Shown here in pieces: positions 26,564 through 34,586 of a stretch of 59,157 bases of DNA. The stretch lies in contig JAGXHG010000037.1 of NCBI GenBank assembly GCA_024636345.1, forward strand, positions 132,191-191,347, in the 5' to 3' direction. How positions within the stretch are numbered: the first letter of the stretch is position 1; every line of letters begins with the position of its first letter. The DNA is from Desulfobulbaceae bacterium (GTDB lineage Bacteria > Desulfobacterota > Desulfobulbia > Desulfobulbales > Desulfocapsaceae). The notes under the pieces were generated by a model that was not told the DNA's origin, ran no database searches, and was given only the letters and a program-made list of their open reading frames with translations. The position numbers were made by a program, and so were the translations under genes.

Positions 26564-27607
26564 ATGAACTTCAAACGCATGTGGGCCATGTTTACGGCCA
26601 GAAATCACGAGTTTTTTCGAGACCGGGCCGCATTCGGCTGGAACTTTGCCTTTCCCTTCCTGATTATTGTTGGCTTTGGTCTCATTTTTGGAGGCAAAGA
26701 GCAGCAACAGTTTAAAATTGGCCTCTTTACGAATACGCCGCAGACATTGGGAACGGAAAGCACGGTACCCCTTGCTTTTCAACAGGGAAAATACCTGCAG
26801 TTTATTAATTTTTCCAGTCAGGCAGAGGGTGAACAGAAACTGCAGCATCACAAGATTGATCTGCTGCTCGACAGCCAGTCCCCGGAACACCACTACTGGA
26901 TCAATGATTCTTCCCCTAACGGCTACATTACGGAACAGATATTCCTCGCCTCCCTGGTAAAAAACAGTGATGGACTGGCCAAGAAACAGATTATCAACGG
27001 GGTGCAGATCCGTTATATCGATTGGCTCTTCCCTGGAATCCTTGGCATGAACATGATGTTTTCCGCCCTCTGGGGAGTCGGTTATGTGGTGGTGCGCTAT
27101 CGCAAAAACGGGGCTCTGAAACGACTCAAGGCCACACCTCTCACCCCCTTGGAATACCTGAGCGCTCAGATGTTCTCCCGCATCTTTCTCATCATGTTCA
27201 CCATTATCGTGGTCTGGATTGGCTCCAACCTGATCTTCCACTTCCAGGTCCACGGCAGCTATGGCGCCCTGGCCCTGATCTTTTTCTTGGGCGGCCTCAG
27301 TCTCTGCTCCATGGGTCTGGTTCTTGCCGCCCGCGGCACCAGCGAAGAGTTCACCAGCGGCATCCTTAACTTCATCTCCTGGCCCATGATGTTTCTCTCA
27401 GAGGTCTGGTTTTCCCTCGAAGGCTCTCCCGCCTGGGTTCAAGGGTTCGCCAAAATCTTTCCCCTGACCCACCTGTTGACCGGGGCGCGCAAGATCATGA
27501 ATGACGGAGCCTCTCTGGTCGATGTTCAGAGCGAATGCCTGGTGCTCATAGCCACCACCCTCATTTGCCTCACCATTGCTGCGAAGCTCTTCTCCTGGAA
27601 TGAATAA
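26564..27607 (+). CDS. ABC-2 type transporter permease
   Basis: A 347-residue membrane protein. The first membrane segment (FGWNFAFPFLIIVGFGLIF) is followed by a large extracytoplasmic loop of about 140 residues. Five further hydrophobic segments follow, among them IDWLFPGILGMNMMFSALWG, MFSRIFLIMFTIIVVWIG and GALALIFFLGGLSLCSMGLV. The layout, six helices with a large loop after the first, is that of ABC2_membrane_3 exporters. It works with the ATPase coded upstream. Its stop is 2 bp before the tatD start. Confidence 0.9.
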   Translation: MNFKRMWAMFTARNHEFFRDRAAFGWNFAFPFLIIVGFGLIFGGKEQQQFKIGLFTNTPQTLGTESTVPLAFQQGKYLQFINFSSQAEGEQKLQHHKIDLLLDSQSPEHHYWINDSSPNGYITEQIFLASLVKNSDGLAKKQIINGVQIRYIDWLFPGILGMNMMFSALWGVGYVVVRYRKNGALKRLKATPLTPLEYLSAQMFSRIFLIMFTIIVVWIGSNLIFHFQVHGSYGALALIFFLGGLSLCSMGLVLAARGTSEEFTSGILNFISWPMMFLSEVWFSLEGSPAWVQGFAKIFPLTHLLTGARKIMNDGASLVDVQSECLVLIATTLICLTIAAKLFSWNE

Positions 27608-27609
27608 TA

Positions 27610-28440
27610 ATGGGGTCGCCAGCCAGATATCTTGACAGTCACTGCCACCTGCAGGAGAGAGGCCTGATCCAGGTAACGGATGGAATTATGGCGAGGGCCA
27701 AAACCGCCGGTGTTGCCAGGATGCTGTGCAACACCACCTGTGAAGCCGATTGGCAGGCGATGGTCGATCTGGCAGCAAGTAGACAGGAAGTCATCCCTTT
27801 CCTGGGTATCCATCCCTGGTGTGCAGAATACGCCAAGACGGGATGGGAGAAACGGCTTCGAGGCTTGCTGGAACAAATTCCAGCAGGTATTGGCGAGACC
27901 GGCCTGGATAAATGCTGCCGGGCTGATTTCAGCAAACAACAACACATCTTTGAGGCCCAGTTGCAGATGGCCTCAGAGCTGAATCGTCCTCTGGTGATCC
28001 ACTGTGTCAAGGCCTGGGGCCGACTTCTGGAAACATTAGAGACATACCCAACCCCACTGCCGCCAATGATGATCCATTCTTTTGCCGGTTCACGCGAGAC
28101 CCTGCAGCGGCTGATCCGCCTTGGCTGCTTCATCTCCTTTTCCGGCAGACTGGCCGCAGACAGTAAACTCCACCCCTGTTTTCTGGCAACCCCACTGGCC
28201 AGCCTGCTTCTGGAGACCGACGGCCAAGGACGGCCTAGTGTCGCGGGCGTCATGGACTGCGCAGGAGCGACCGACGCGCCGGCTCAACCCTACAACCAGA
28301 CAATGTCCTCTGATGAACCAGCTGCCATCAGTCATCTGTACCAGTCAGCAGCGAGGATGCGAGGAATGGTCCGGGATGAATTTTGCCAAGAGATATGGAG
28401 CAATGGAGAGATTTTCACGAATACAATCCTTCCTCGGTGA
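27610..28440 (+). CDS. tatD: TatD family metal-dependent hydrolase carrying an in-frame 18-residue insert
   Basis: A 276-residue TatD-type nuclease/hydrolase with a TIM-barrel fold. Metal ligands are all present: DSHCH near residue 10, GETGLD, VIHCVKAWG, MIHSFAG and the Asp in LLLETD (residue 204). Between this Asp and APAQP, where relatives read ETDAP directly, 18 extra residues GQGRPSVAGVMDCAGATD occur (205-222). They are coded by one unit of the 54-bp repeat found elsewhere in the window. The insert is next to the active site; whether the enzyme is active cannot be told. The gene overlaps the start of the TcdA-like gene. Confidence 0.92.
   Translation: MGSPARYLDSHCHLQERGLIQVTDGIMARAKTAGVARMLCNTTCEADWQAMVDLAASRQEVIPFLGIHPWCAEYAKTGWEKRLRGLLEQIPAGIGETGLDKCCRADFSKQQHIFEAQLQMASELNRPLVIHCVKAWGRLLETLETYPTPLPPMMIHSFAGSRETLQRLIRLGCFISFSGRLAADSKLHPCFLATPLASLLLETDGQGRPSVAGVMDCAGATDAPAQPYNQTMSSDEPAAISHLYQSAARMRGMVRDEFCQEIWSNGEIFTNTILPR
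28219..28275 (+). repeat. 54-bp in-frame coding repeat, copy A (in tatD)
   Basis: One 54-bp unit (28219-28272) starting GACGGCCAAGGACGG and followed by a repeat of its first GAC. GACCGACG occurs at both edges, as a duplicated target would. It keeps the tatD frame open and adds 18 codons. The same core (GGCCTAGTGTCGCGGGCG or a near version, CATGGAC, GAGCGACC) is found in copy B at 42545 in reverse. Confidence 0.8.
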
Positions 28441-29149
28441 GGAAGGATTCAAGCAATTGCAGCAGAGCTTCATCACCATTGTCGGGATCGGTGCGGTGGG
28501 CGGTCATGTGGCCGAGGCATTGGCCAGGTCCGGGATCAACCGGCTGCGCCTGGTCGACTTTGACACCATTCATCCATCCAACATCAACCGTCAGATCATG
28601 GCACTCGACACCACCCTTGGCCGTCCCAAGGTCGAGGTGGCACAGGAAAGGATTGCGGCCATCAACCCCGCCTGCCAAGTGGAGGCCCTGCAGCTCTTTG
28701 CAGGCGATGAAAGTCTGGAACAAATCCTGACCCCGGCTCCAGACATTCTGATTGATGCCATCGACTCCATGAACCCCAAGGTGCAACTTCTGACTGCTGC
28801 CCACACCCGCCGCATCCCCATCATCTCCTCGATGGGGGCGGCCCTGCGCTGCGATCCCACCCAGATCCGCATCGCCGATATCATGGACACCAAAAACTGC
28901 CCTCTGGCTAAACGTCTGCGGCAACGGCTTAGACGAGCCGGCATCGAACGAGGCATCTCCTGTGTCTTTTCCACGGAAGCAGTTTCCTACCATTATGATG
29001 AGCCGGAAGAAACAGCTGCCCCTGACGAACCTATGGCCAACCGGGGACGTCAGCGCCGCAGCCTGGGCAGCCTGCCCACCCTGACCGGTATCTTCGGTCT
29101 CATCATCGCCAATGAAGTCATCAGGAGACTTAGCGGCAAACAGCTCTAG
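28403..29149 (+). CDS. tRNA threonylcarbamoyladenosine dehydratase-like protein (TcdA/ThiF family)
   Basis: A 248-residue E1-like protein. TcdA cyclises the t6A modification at position 37 of tRNAs. Visible features are the opening MERFSRIQSFLGEEGFKQL, the nucleotide loop VGIGAVGGHV, VDFDTIHPSNINRQ, DAIDSMNPKVQL and SSMGAALR. I start it at 28403 by homology; an ATG at 28376 with GAGGA 10 bp upstream is an alternative. It begins inside the 3' end of tatD in another frame, so the two are coupled. The stop is TAG. Confidence 0.9.
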   Translation: MERFSRIQSFLGEEGFKQLQQSFITIVGIGAVGGHVAEALARSGINRLRLVDFDTIHPSNINRQIMALDTTLGRPKVEVAQERIAAINPACQVEALQLFAGDESLEQILTPAPDILIDAIDSMNPKVQLLTAAHTRRIPIISSMGAALRCDPTQIRIADIMDTKNCPLAKRLRQRLRRAGIERGISCVFSTEAVSYHYDEPEETAAPDEPMANRGRQRRSLGSLPTLTGIFGLIIANEVIRRLSGKQL

Positions 29150-29485
29150 CTCAGCTCTACAAACGGGAACAACGAAAGATAATGGCGCACATTACGTGCC
29201 ATTTATCAAAAAATACTTTCAACAAGTTACCAAAATATCAATATGAATTAATATTTTTTCCAATCATACCTGTAACCTCAAGCAATATCTGCTTGGCTCA
29301 AACGAGCTCCCATCTGATCCATTCTTTTTTCACTTCTTTTCCCTCAAACATTTCTACATTCCCCAGCCCGAAGCCAATTCAGGAAATTCACACCCTATCT
29401 GAACTTAAAATTTTATTTCCTGCCGCTTATGCGCTACAATAAAAGAAAATGGTCATCATATCCATACAAGCAGGAAGAGGTCACC
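29150..29485. other. intergenic region, AT-rich, no supported gene
   Basis: A 336-bp AT-rich stretch. Open frames of up to 86 codons exist, but they have no ribosome-binding site and no recognisable protein. It probably holds the promoter of the NifM-like gene. No repeat or hairpin with a T-run stands out. Confidence 0.4.
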
Positions 29486-30349
29486 ATGCAATCCAGAATC
29501 CCCCGGCAGATTGAACCTAATCTGGCCTTTACACTCATGAAATTTGCCCTGCAGGTCTTCGAAAAAAGGGTTGTTGAGCTGACAATGGAAGAGTACGCAG
29601 AGGCATACCTGCAGGCCTGCCATGAGATGTCCCTGCAGGAAAAGATCCTTCTGTCTGAGGCAGCCTGCGGGGTTATAATTCCAAGCAAAACTATTCAGGC
29701 CACCTTCAACAGCCGTATGGCAGAGCATGGTGATGAAGAAAATTTCTTCCACCACCTGCAAAGCAACAACCTGCAAGCCGATGACTACCTCACCGCCCTG
29801 CGCAATGACCTTACAGTTGAGGCCATTCTCGCCAGAGTTGCCTTTCATGCCGATCCCGTAAGCCATCAAGAGCTAGAACAATACTACAACAACCATCTGG
29901 ATTTATTTTATTTTCCGGAACAACGCAGCACCCGTCATATCCTCATCAGCAGCAAAAACACTTACTCGCACCGGCTGCAAAATTCGCTCCGGCAGCAAAT
30001 ACGAGATCTTCACTCCCGACTGCAGCGCTATCCGCAGAGCTTCAACCTCGAAGCCCAGATTCATTCTGACTGCACCACAGCTATCGACGGCGGAGACTTG
30101 GGACGGATCAGCCCCGGTGAACTCTGCGCCACTCTGGACCATGCCCTTTTTCAACTTGGCACCGGTGAGATCAGCCAAATCATCCAGACAGCACAGGGAT
30201 TTCATATCCTCTTCTGCGAGGCAATCCATCCGGGACAGCGCTTAACCTTCCAGCAGGCTTCTCAACAGATTCAGCAGATTTTAACCAGAGAGAAAAGGAT
30301 TACTGCCTGCAGGACCTGGATCAAATCGTTATTTCATAACCTCAAATAG
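29486..30349 (+). CDS. PpiC-type (NifM-like) peptidylprolyl isomerase
   Basis: A 287-residue protein with a C-terminal parvulin domain (about residues 140-245: RSTRHILISS, DGGDLGRISPGEL, ALFQLGTGEISQIIQTAQGFHILFC). The N-terminal helical part (FALQVFEKRVVELT, FNSRMAEHGDEENFFHHLQ, LRNDLTVEAILARVA) resembles NifM and SurA-like chaperones. The start at 29486 follows GGAAGAGG; the open frame extends 19 codons upstream without a better site. There is no signal peptide, so it should act in the cytoplasm. No nitrogenase genes are near, so NifM function in nitrogen fixation is not supported. It is followed by the DUF342 gene after 12 bp. Confidence 0.88.
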   Translation: MQSRIPRQIEPNLAFTLMKFALQVFEKRVVELTMEEYAEAYLQACHEMSLQEKILLSEAACGVIIPSKTIQATFNSRMAEHGDEENFFHHLQSNNLQADDYLTALRNDLTVEAILARVAFHADPVSHQELEQYYNNHLDLFYFPEQRSTRHILISSKNTYSHRLQNSLRQQIRDLHSRLQRYPQSFNLEAQIHSDCTTAIDGGDLGRISPGELCATLDHALFQLGTGEISQIIQTAQGFHILFCEAIHPGQRLTFQQASQQIQQILTREKRITACRTWIKSLFHNLK

Positions 30350-30361
30350 AGAAGCCCGACC

Positions 30362-32053
30362 ATGCTGAAACCCACAGAACAAGCACCGACCTTCACCGCA
30401 AGCACCATCACTCTCTGCTTCGCCACCAAAACACTCTTTCTTGAAAAAGAAGAAGAAGCCGTGGAATCGGTAGAAACCATCGAACTAGTCAGACCAGGGC
30501 AAATCATTGCCACACTTGCCTCTGACCACAATACTCCAGCCACCGCCACACAATCAATCAACAATGGCGTATTAATCCCCGGCCCCAATACCCAATTTTC
30601 CGCCACAGGAGATTCCCTGCTGGCCACAATCGCTGGCTACCCCCAAATCACCAAAAAACAAAACGGCAACGAAGGAGAGACAGTGATCATTGCAGTCACG
30701 CCCCTGGTCGCCACCAGCCCTAATCAGATGGAGGCCAGCCTGACCCTCTATCCACCCCTGCCGAAAAGATCGCCACTGCAGGTTGACGAACTGGCAGAGC
30801 TCCTCGAGCAGGCAGGGATTCGTTACGGCCTGAACAGAGAAATTCTGTTGAGCTGCCTGGAACGGAGCACGGCAGAACAAAATATTATCACTGACACCCT
30901 GATTGCCAAGGGATCACAGCCCATTGCCGGCCTTGATGCCCAGCTTCGTTTTGAAGTAGAGATTGGCTCCATACCCGGAAAAATCATGGGAAACGGCAAA
31001 ATCGATTTTCATGAACGCAAGATGTTTATCAGTGTACGCAAGGGGCAGCTCATCGCCACGAAGGTCCCGGCCACAGCTGGGACACCAGGCACCAATGTCC
31101 TGGGAGATCCCCTTTCGCAGCCGCAGGGACAGGACCTCACGGTCAGCGCAGTTGACAATGCCGCCTATGACGTGGAAAGTGGTGAGATCCGCGCCGTAAA
31201 ACCAGGCGTCCTCTCTGTGGTGAAAAACACGATCAAGGTCAGCTCCAAATTAACCATTCCTGGCGACATCAATTTCAGTACCGGCAATATCGAGGCCAAT
31301 GACGCTGTGGATATAGGAGGTTCGATCCTGCCCGGTTTTCAGGTAAACGCTCATGGAGACCTGAAAATTAACGGTGGAGTCAGATCGGCAACCGTCGTCT
31401 CGCAGGGTAATATTCTGATACAGGAGGGAGTCAGTGGCAAACAGACCACCATACGGGTTACAGGCGATATAGACATCCCCTTTGTCGAACAGGCCACCAT
31501 TACCGCCGGGGGAACCATCATTATCCGAAGACAGGCCTATTACAGCCGAATCTTTGCCGGAGGCGATATCCTTTGTCAGGAAGAAAGCAAGGTCATTGGT
31601 GGCATCACCATGGCCGGTGGTAATCTCAACCTGGGCCATGTCGGATCAGACAATGCCGTCCCTGCTCTGATTGCCGCAGGAACGGATGGAAAACAGTATC
31701 TCAGATATGAAGCACTGCTTCAGGAAATCATGGAAAAAGAAGAGGAGCTGGAACACGCTCTGCAGCTGTATGGCCATAACAGCCAGTTGCCTTTTCACCT
31801 GACCATGACCGAAGAGCTGGAAGAAATGAACAGCGACCTGCATAAAATGAATCTAGCAACAGAGAAAAAAACAGACACCCCCGAAGAGCGGGCCAAACGC
31901 CTGAGGAGCAGAACTATCACCGTCCATGGTCAGATATTTGCCGACACCCAGATTCGTATCGGCAATGTAACATTGCTCCTGGAAACTACCATGGCTGCCA
32001 GGAAATTTTGTCTCTCCGAAGATCTACAAAAGATCATCCCCCTTTCTCTGTAA
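30362..32053 (+). CDS. DUF342 / FapA-family protein
   Basis: A 563-residue protein of the FapA/DUF342 family, a beta-helix scaffold with a coiled-coil segment. The beta-helical repeats are visible in GDINFSTGNIEANDAVDIGGSILPGFQVNAHGDLKI and following (INGGVRSATVVSQGNILIQEG). A helical segment near residue 445-500 (LLQEIMEKEEELEHAL, ELEEMNSDLHKMNL) would form a coiled coil. Members are linked to flagella, polarity and polysaccharide in other bacteria; the role here is unknown. It lies between a PPIase and a CBS protein. Confidence 0.88.
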   Translation: MLKPTEQAPTFTASTITLCFATKTLFLEKEEEAVESVETIELVRPGQIIATLASDHNTPATATQSINNGVLIPGPNTQFSATGDSLLATIAGYPQITKKQNGNEGETVIIAVTPLVATSPNQMEASLTLYPPLPKRSPLQVDELAELLEQAGIRYGLNREILLSCLERSTAEQNIITDTLIAKGSQPIAGLDAQLRFEVEIGSIPGKIMGNGKIDFHERKMFISVRKGQLIATKVPATAGTPGTNVLGDPLSQPQGQDLTVSAVDNAAYDVESGEIRAVKPGVLSVVKNTIKVSSKLTIPGDINFSTGNIEANDAVDIGGSILPGFQVNAHGDLKINGGVRSATVVSQGNILIQEGVSGKQTTIRVTGDIDIPFVEQATITAGGTIIIRRQAYYSRIFAGGDILCQEESKVIGGITMAGGNLNLGHVGSDNAVPALIAAGTDGKQYLRYEALLQEIMEKEEELEHALQLYGHNSQLPFHLTMTEELEEMNSDLHKMNLATEKKTDTPEERAKRLRSRTITVHGQIFADTQIRIGNVTLLLETTMAARKFCLSEDLQKIIPLSL

Positions 32054-32165
32054 TAAACACCAATCATATCTGGCCATTTCACTCTTAAAAGATTAGCTTC
32101 AGAGCTTATTCACCTCTGGGGTAGTTTGCCTCTCTTGTCAACGCATCACAAAAATGGAGTACGTC

Positions 32166-32819
32166 ATGTTCGTCAAACTGTGGATGAAAAAAGATATCAT
32201 TACCATTGCCCCAGATCAGACCCTTGCGGAAGCAGAAGCATTAATGCAACAACACAGGATCCGACGTCTCATAGTGATGCAGGGTCCAACTCTGGTCGGC
32301 ATCATCAGTCAGCAGGACATCCAGAAGGGAATCCCTGTCAGCGGCGATGAAAGCAGCAGGATGATTGCGGCCCAGAGTAAGGTAGAGGCATATATGACCC
32401 ACAATCCCATCACCGCAGATCCCATGGCCCCCCTTGAAGATATTGCTTTATCGATGCGCAAAAATAAGATTGGCGGGATACCGGTTCTTGAGGATGGCGC
32501 CTTGGTCGGCATTATCACCGAATCCGATATATTCCGGGCGTTGACAGAGATTCTGGGTGCCGGAAAGAATGGAGCACGTATCGAGCTGAAAATAGGTCAT
32601 AGCTCCAAAGAGCTCTTCCAGATCGTCAAACTTTGCAAACAATTCGATATCACAATCACCGCTATTTCCATCTTCCAGGATTTCAGCCCGGAACATGAGT
32701 TACTCACCGTCCGTCTGGATGGCGAAGAACTGGATGATTTGATTGATGCCTTATGGGAATCGGGCTGTCAGATCAACAGAATCATGCGTTTTGATGAAGA
32801 AGGAGTGGCTGATACTTAA
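32166..32819 (+). CDS. CBS-domain protein (AcuB-like) with C-terminal ACT-like region
   Basis: A 217-residue protein. Two CBS domains occupy residues 1-60 (MFVKLWMKKDIITIAPDQTL, RRLIVMQ...VGIISQQDI) and 75-140 (VEAYMTHNPITADPMAPLEDI, IGGIPVLEDGALVGIITESDIF). The C-terminal 75 residues (RIELKIGHSSKELFQIVKLC, ITAISIFQDFSPEHELLTVRL) look like an ACT-type regulatory fold, as in AcuB. It likely binds adenine nucleotides and controls some enzyme. The start at 32166 has GGAG 6 bp upstream; an ATG four codons earlier is weaker. Confidence 0.9.
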   Translation: MFVKLWMKKDIITIAPDQTLAEAEALMQQHRIRRLIVMQGPTLVGIISQQDIQKGIPVSGDESSRMIAAQSKVEAYMTHNPITADPMAPLEDIALSMRKNKIGGIPVLEDGALVGIITESDIFRALTEILGAGKNGARIELKIGHSSKELFQIVKLCKQFDITITAISIFQDFSPEHELLTVRLDGEELDDLIDALWESGCQINRIMRFDEEGVADT

Positions 32820-32864
32820 AAAAAATCATTATTCACGGTCTCGTCACCTTCCACAACGATTCGT

Positions 32865-33494
32865 TCAGAAGGGACCAACGACCTTGTCAGCGGAAGCCAT
32901 GCTGTCCAGAATCTCATACATATTGGTGATCGTCCCTACCTGTAGATTCTTTTCCAGTTTGAAAAACTCAAGACAAGTACCGCAGGATAAAATCTTCACC
33001 CCTCTCTTCTCCAGGGCCTGCAGGGCCTCCAGGGCCTTACCCGCAGTCGCCACCAGCTTGACCCCACCATTATAAAATAGAATCCGGCTGGGTTGCGGTG
33101 AGATCTCCCTGATGGTCGCAATATAGGTCTGCAACAAGGCCCAGCCTAACTCATCATTGCCCCGTCCCATTGAATCAGAACTAATTACATAGACTAGATT
33201 GCAGCCAGTTGAGACTCCGCCTGGAACGGCACAGCTGTAATCTGCCTGATCAAAAGGCACAGAGGGTTCCACCCCTTCCTTCTTTTCTACCAGAAATCTT
33301 AGAACAAAGGAGCCATCGTTAAGCGTTGTCGATTCGACCCCGCAATTCCGGCTGTGACCAAAACGCAATACATTGTCCCTTGAGGCCTCATTATCCACAA
33401 GAATCTCAAATGATCCCGCAGCCTCTTCCAACGCACCCTTGGCCCTTAACACCGGCTCCGGACACGCCAAGCCCCTACAGTCTATCTGCACCAT
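32865..33494 (-). CDS. yedF: selenium-metabolism sulfurtransferase-like protein YedF
   Basis: A 209-residue two-domain protein. The N-terminal TusA-like domain (MVQIDCRGLACPEPVLRAK, CPxP motif) is followed by a DsrE-like domain (LVYVISSDSMGRGNDELG, ILFYNGGVKLVATAGKAL, ILSCGTCLEFF). YedF of this arrangement is commonly linked to selenium genes such as selD and to the divergent LysR gene, as here. It may carry sulfur or selenium on Cys11. AAAGGAG lies 9 bp before the ATG. It suggests that the organism makes selenoproteins or other selenium compounds, though no sel genes are in the window. Confidence 0.9.
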   Translation of the reverse strand: MVQIDCRGLACPEPVLRAKGALEEAAGSFEILVDNEASRDNVLRFGHSRNCGVESTTLNDGSFVLRFLVEKKEGVEPSVPFDQADYSCAVPGGVSTGCNLVYVISSDSMGRGNDELGWALLQTYIATIREISPQPSRILFYNGGVKLVATAGKALEALQALEKRGVKILSCGTCLEFFKLEKNLQVGTITNMYEILDSMASADKVVGPF

Positions 33495-33567
33495 ACCAAC
33501 CTCACTCCTTTCTAGGATCCAATGCTATTTTATTCAAAACACTACCCTCTGTCATCCTATTGGTCAA

Positions 33568-33582
33568 ATAGATAATCTCTAT
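33568..33582. promoter_or_regulatory. candidate LysR operator (T-N11-A palindrome)
   Basis: ATAGATAATCTCTAT has ATAGA and TCTAT arms and the T-N11-A pattern of LysR-type binding sites. It lies in the 173-bp divergent gap between yedF and the LysR gene, where such an operator would control both. Confidence 0.6.
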
Positions 33583-33667
33583 CCAGCAGACAGCGTTTAT
33601 GGTAAAAAGAAATATAATTATACCCAAGAAGTCGTCCAACTCAACCTGAAAATACGGGATAAAAACC

Positions 33668-34561
33668 ATGGATCTCCACAAACTCGCCGTCTTTTGCAAG
33701 GTCATTGAATTAAAAAGCTTCACCAGGGCTGCTGAAGCGATGCTTCTGTCCCAGCCAACAATCAGTGAACATGTCCGCGCCCTTGAGCAGGAAATTGGAC
33801 AACAGCTGATAAATCGACTTGGCCGCGAGATCAGAGCCTCTGAGGCCGGCAATATTCTCTATGGATACGCCAGAAAGATGCTCCGTCTGCAACAGGAGGC
33901 ATTAGAGGCCCTGGGACACTATTCGGGCAATCTGACCGGACGAATGGCCATAGGTGCCGGCACCATTCCCGGCGCCTACATCCTGCCGAAAAAGATTGGT
34001 GCCTTCAAAAAAAGCTATCCTGATATCACCATCACCCTTCGAATCGCCGGCTCCAGAACTATTGCCAATGAGATTCTGTCCGGTGAACTTGAAATGGGAA
34101 TACTGGGGGCACAATGGCGGGAAAGTGGTCTCATCTGGCAGGAGATCTTCAGCGATGAACTCATCCTGACCGTGGCTGCCGATCATCCATGGGCCAAGCA
34201 ACCGCAGATTACTCTGCTGCAACTGACTGAAGAACCGTTTATCATGCGAGACCACTCCTCAGGGACAAGGCGTGCCCTAGGTCGAATCCTGGAACAGCAT
34301 GGCCTGAATCCGGCCCACCTGAATGTGGTGGCGGAAATGGGCACCACCGAGGCGGTACGGCAATCGATTAAGGCCTCTATCGGCATTTCCATCCTCTCCT
34401 CCCAGGCCGTCAAAGATGATATTGCCCATGGCAGCCTGGTGCAAGTCGCCATTGAAGGAGTCAAGATGATCCGTCCTTTTTACATGGTCACCCGAAAAAA
34501 CCAGACCCTGTCACCTCTCTGCACGGCCTTTATCGAGGCTCTAACCGTGGCCGGAGACTAA
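33668..34561 (+). CDS. LysR-family regulator, selenium-metabolism-associated type
   Basis: A 297-residue LysR-type transcription factor. The N-terminal winged helix-turn-helix (MDLHKLAVFCKVIELKSFTR, SQPTISEHVRALEQEIG) is followed by a substrate-binding-like domain. It is divergent from yedF, a pairing seen for the selenium-associated LysR group. The likely job is to control yedF and itself through the palindrome at 33568. The effector is unknown. The start follows GGGATAAAAACC, a weak ribosome-binding site. Confidence 0.9.
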   Translation: MDLHKLAVFCKVIELKSFTRAAEAMLLSQPTISEHVRALEQEIGQQLINRLGREIRASEAGNILYGYARKMLRLQQEALEALGHYSGNLTGRMAIGAGTIPGAYILPKKIGAFKKSYPDITITLRIAGSRTIANEILSGELEMGILGAQWRESGLIWQEIFSDELILTVAADHPWAKQPQITLLQLTEEPFIMRDHSSGTRRALGRILEQHGLNPAHLNVVAEMGTTEAVRQSIKASIGISILSSQAVKDDIAHGSLVQVAIEGVKMIRPFYMVTRKNQTLSPLCTAFIEALTVAGD

Positions 34562-34586
34562 AACGCTGAGACTTAAAAAGAGCTGC

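Noticed and set aside
29182..29442. 86-codon plus-strand frame upstream of the NifM-like gene
   Set aside because: AT-rich, no ribosome-binding site, no recognisable fold; probably chance.
29486..30349. NifM and hence a nitrogen-fixation locus
   Set aside because: The parvulin fold fits, but no nif genes are near; the NifM likeness is kept only as a family resemblance.
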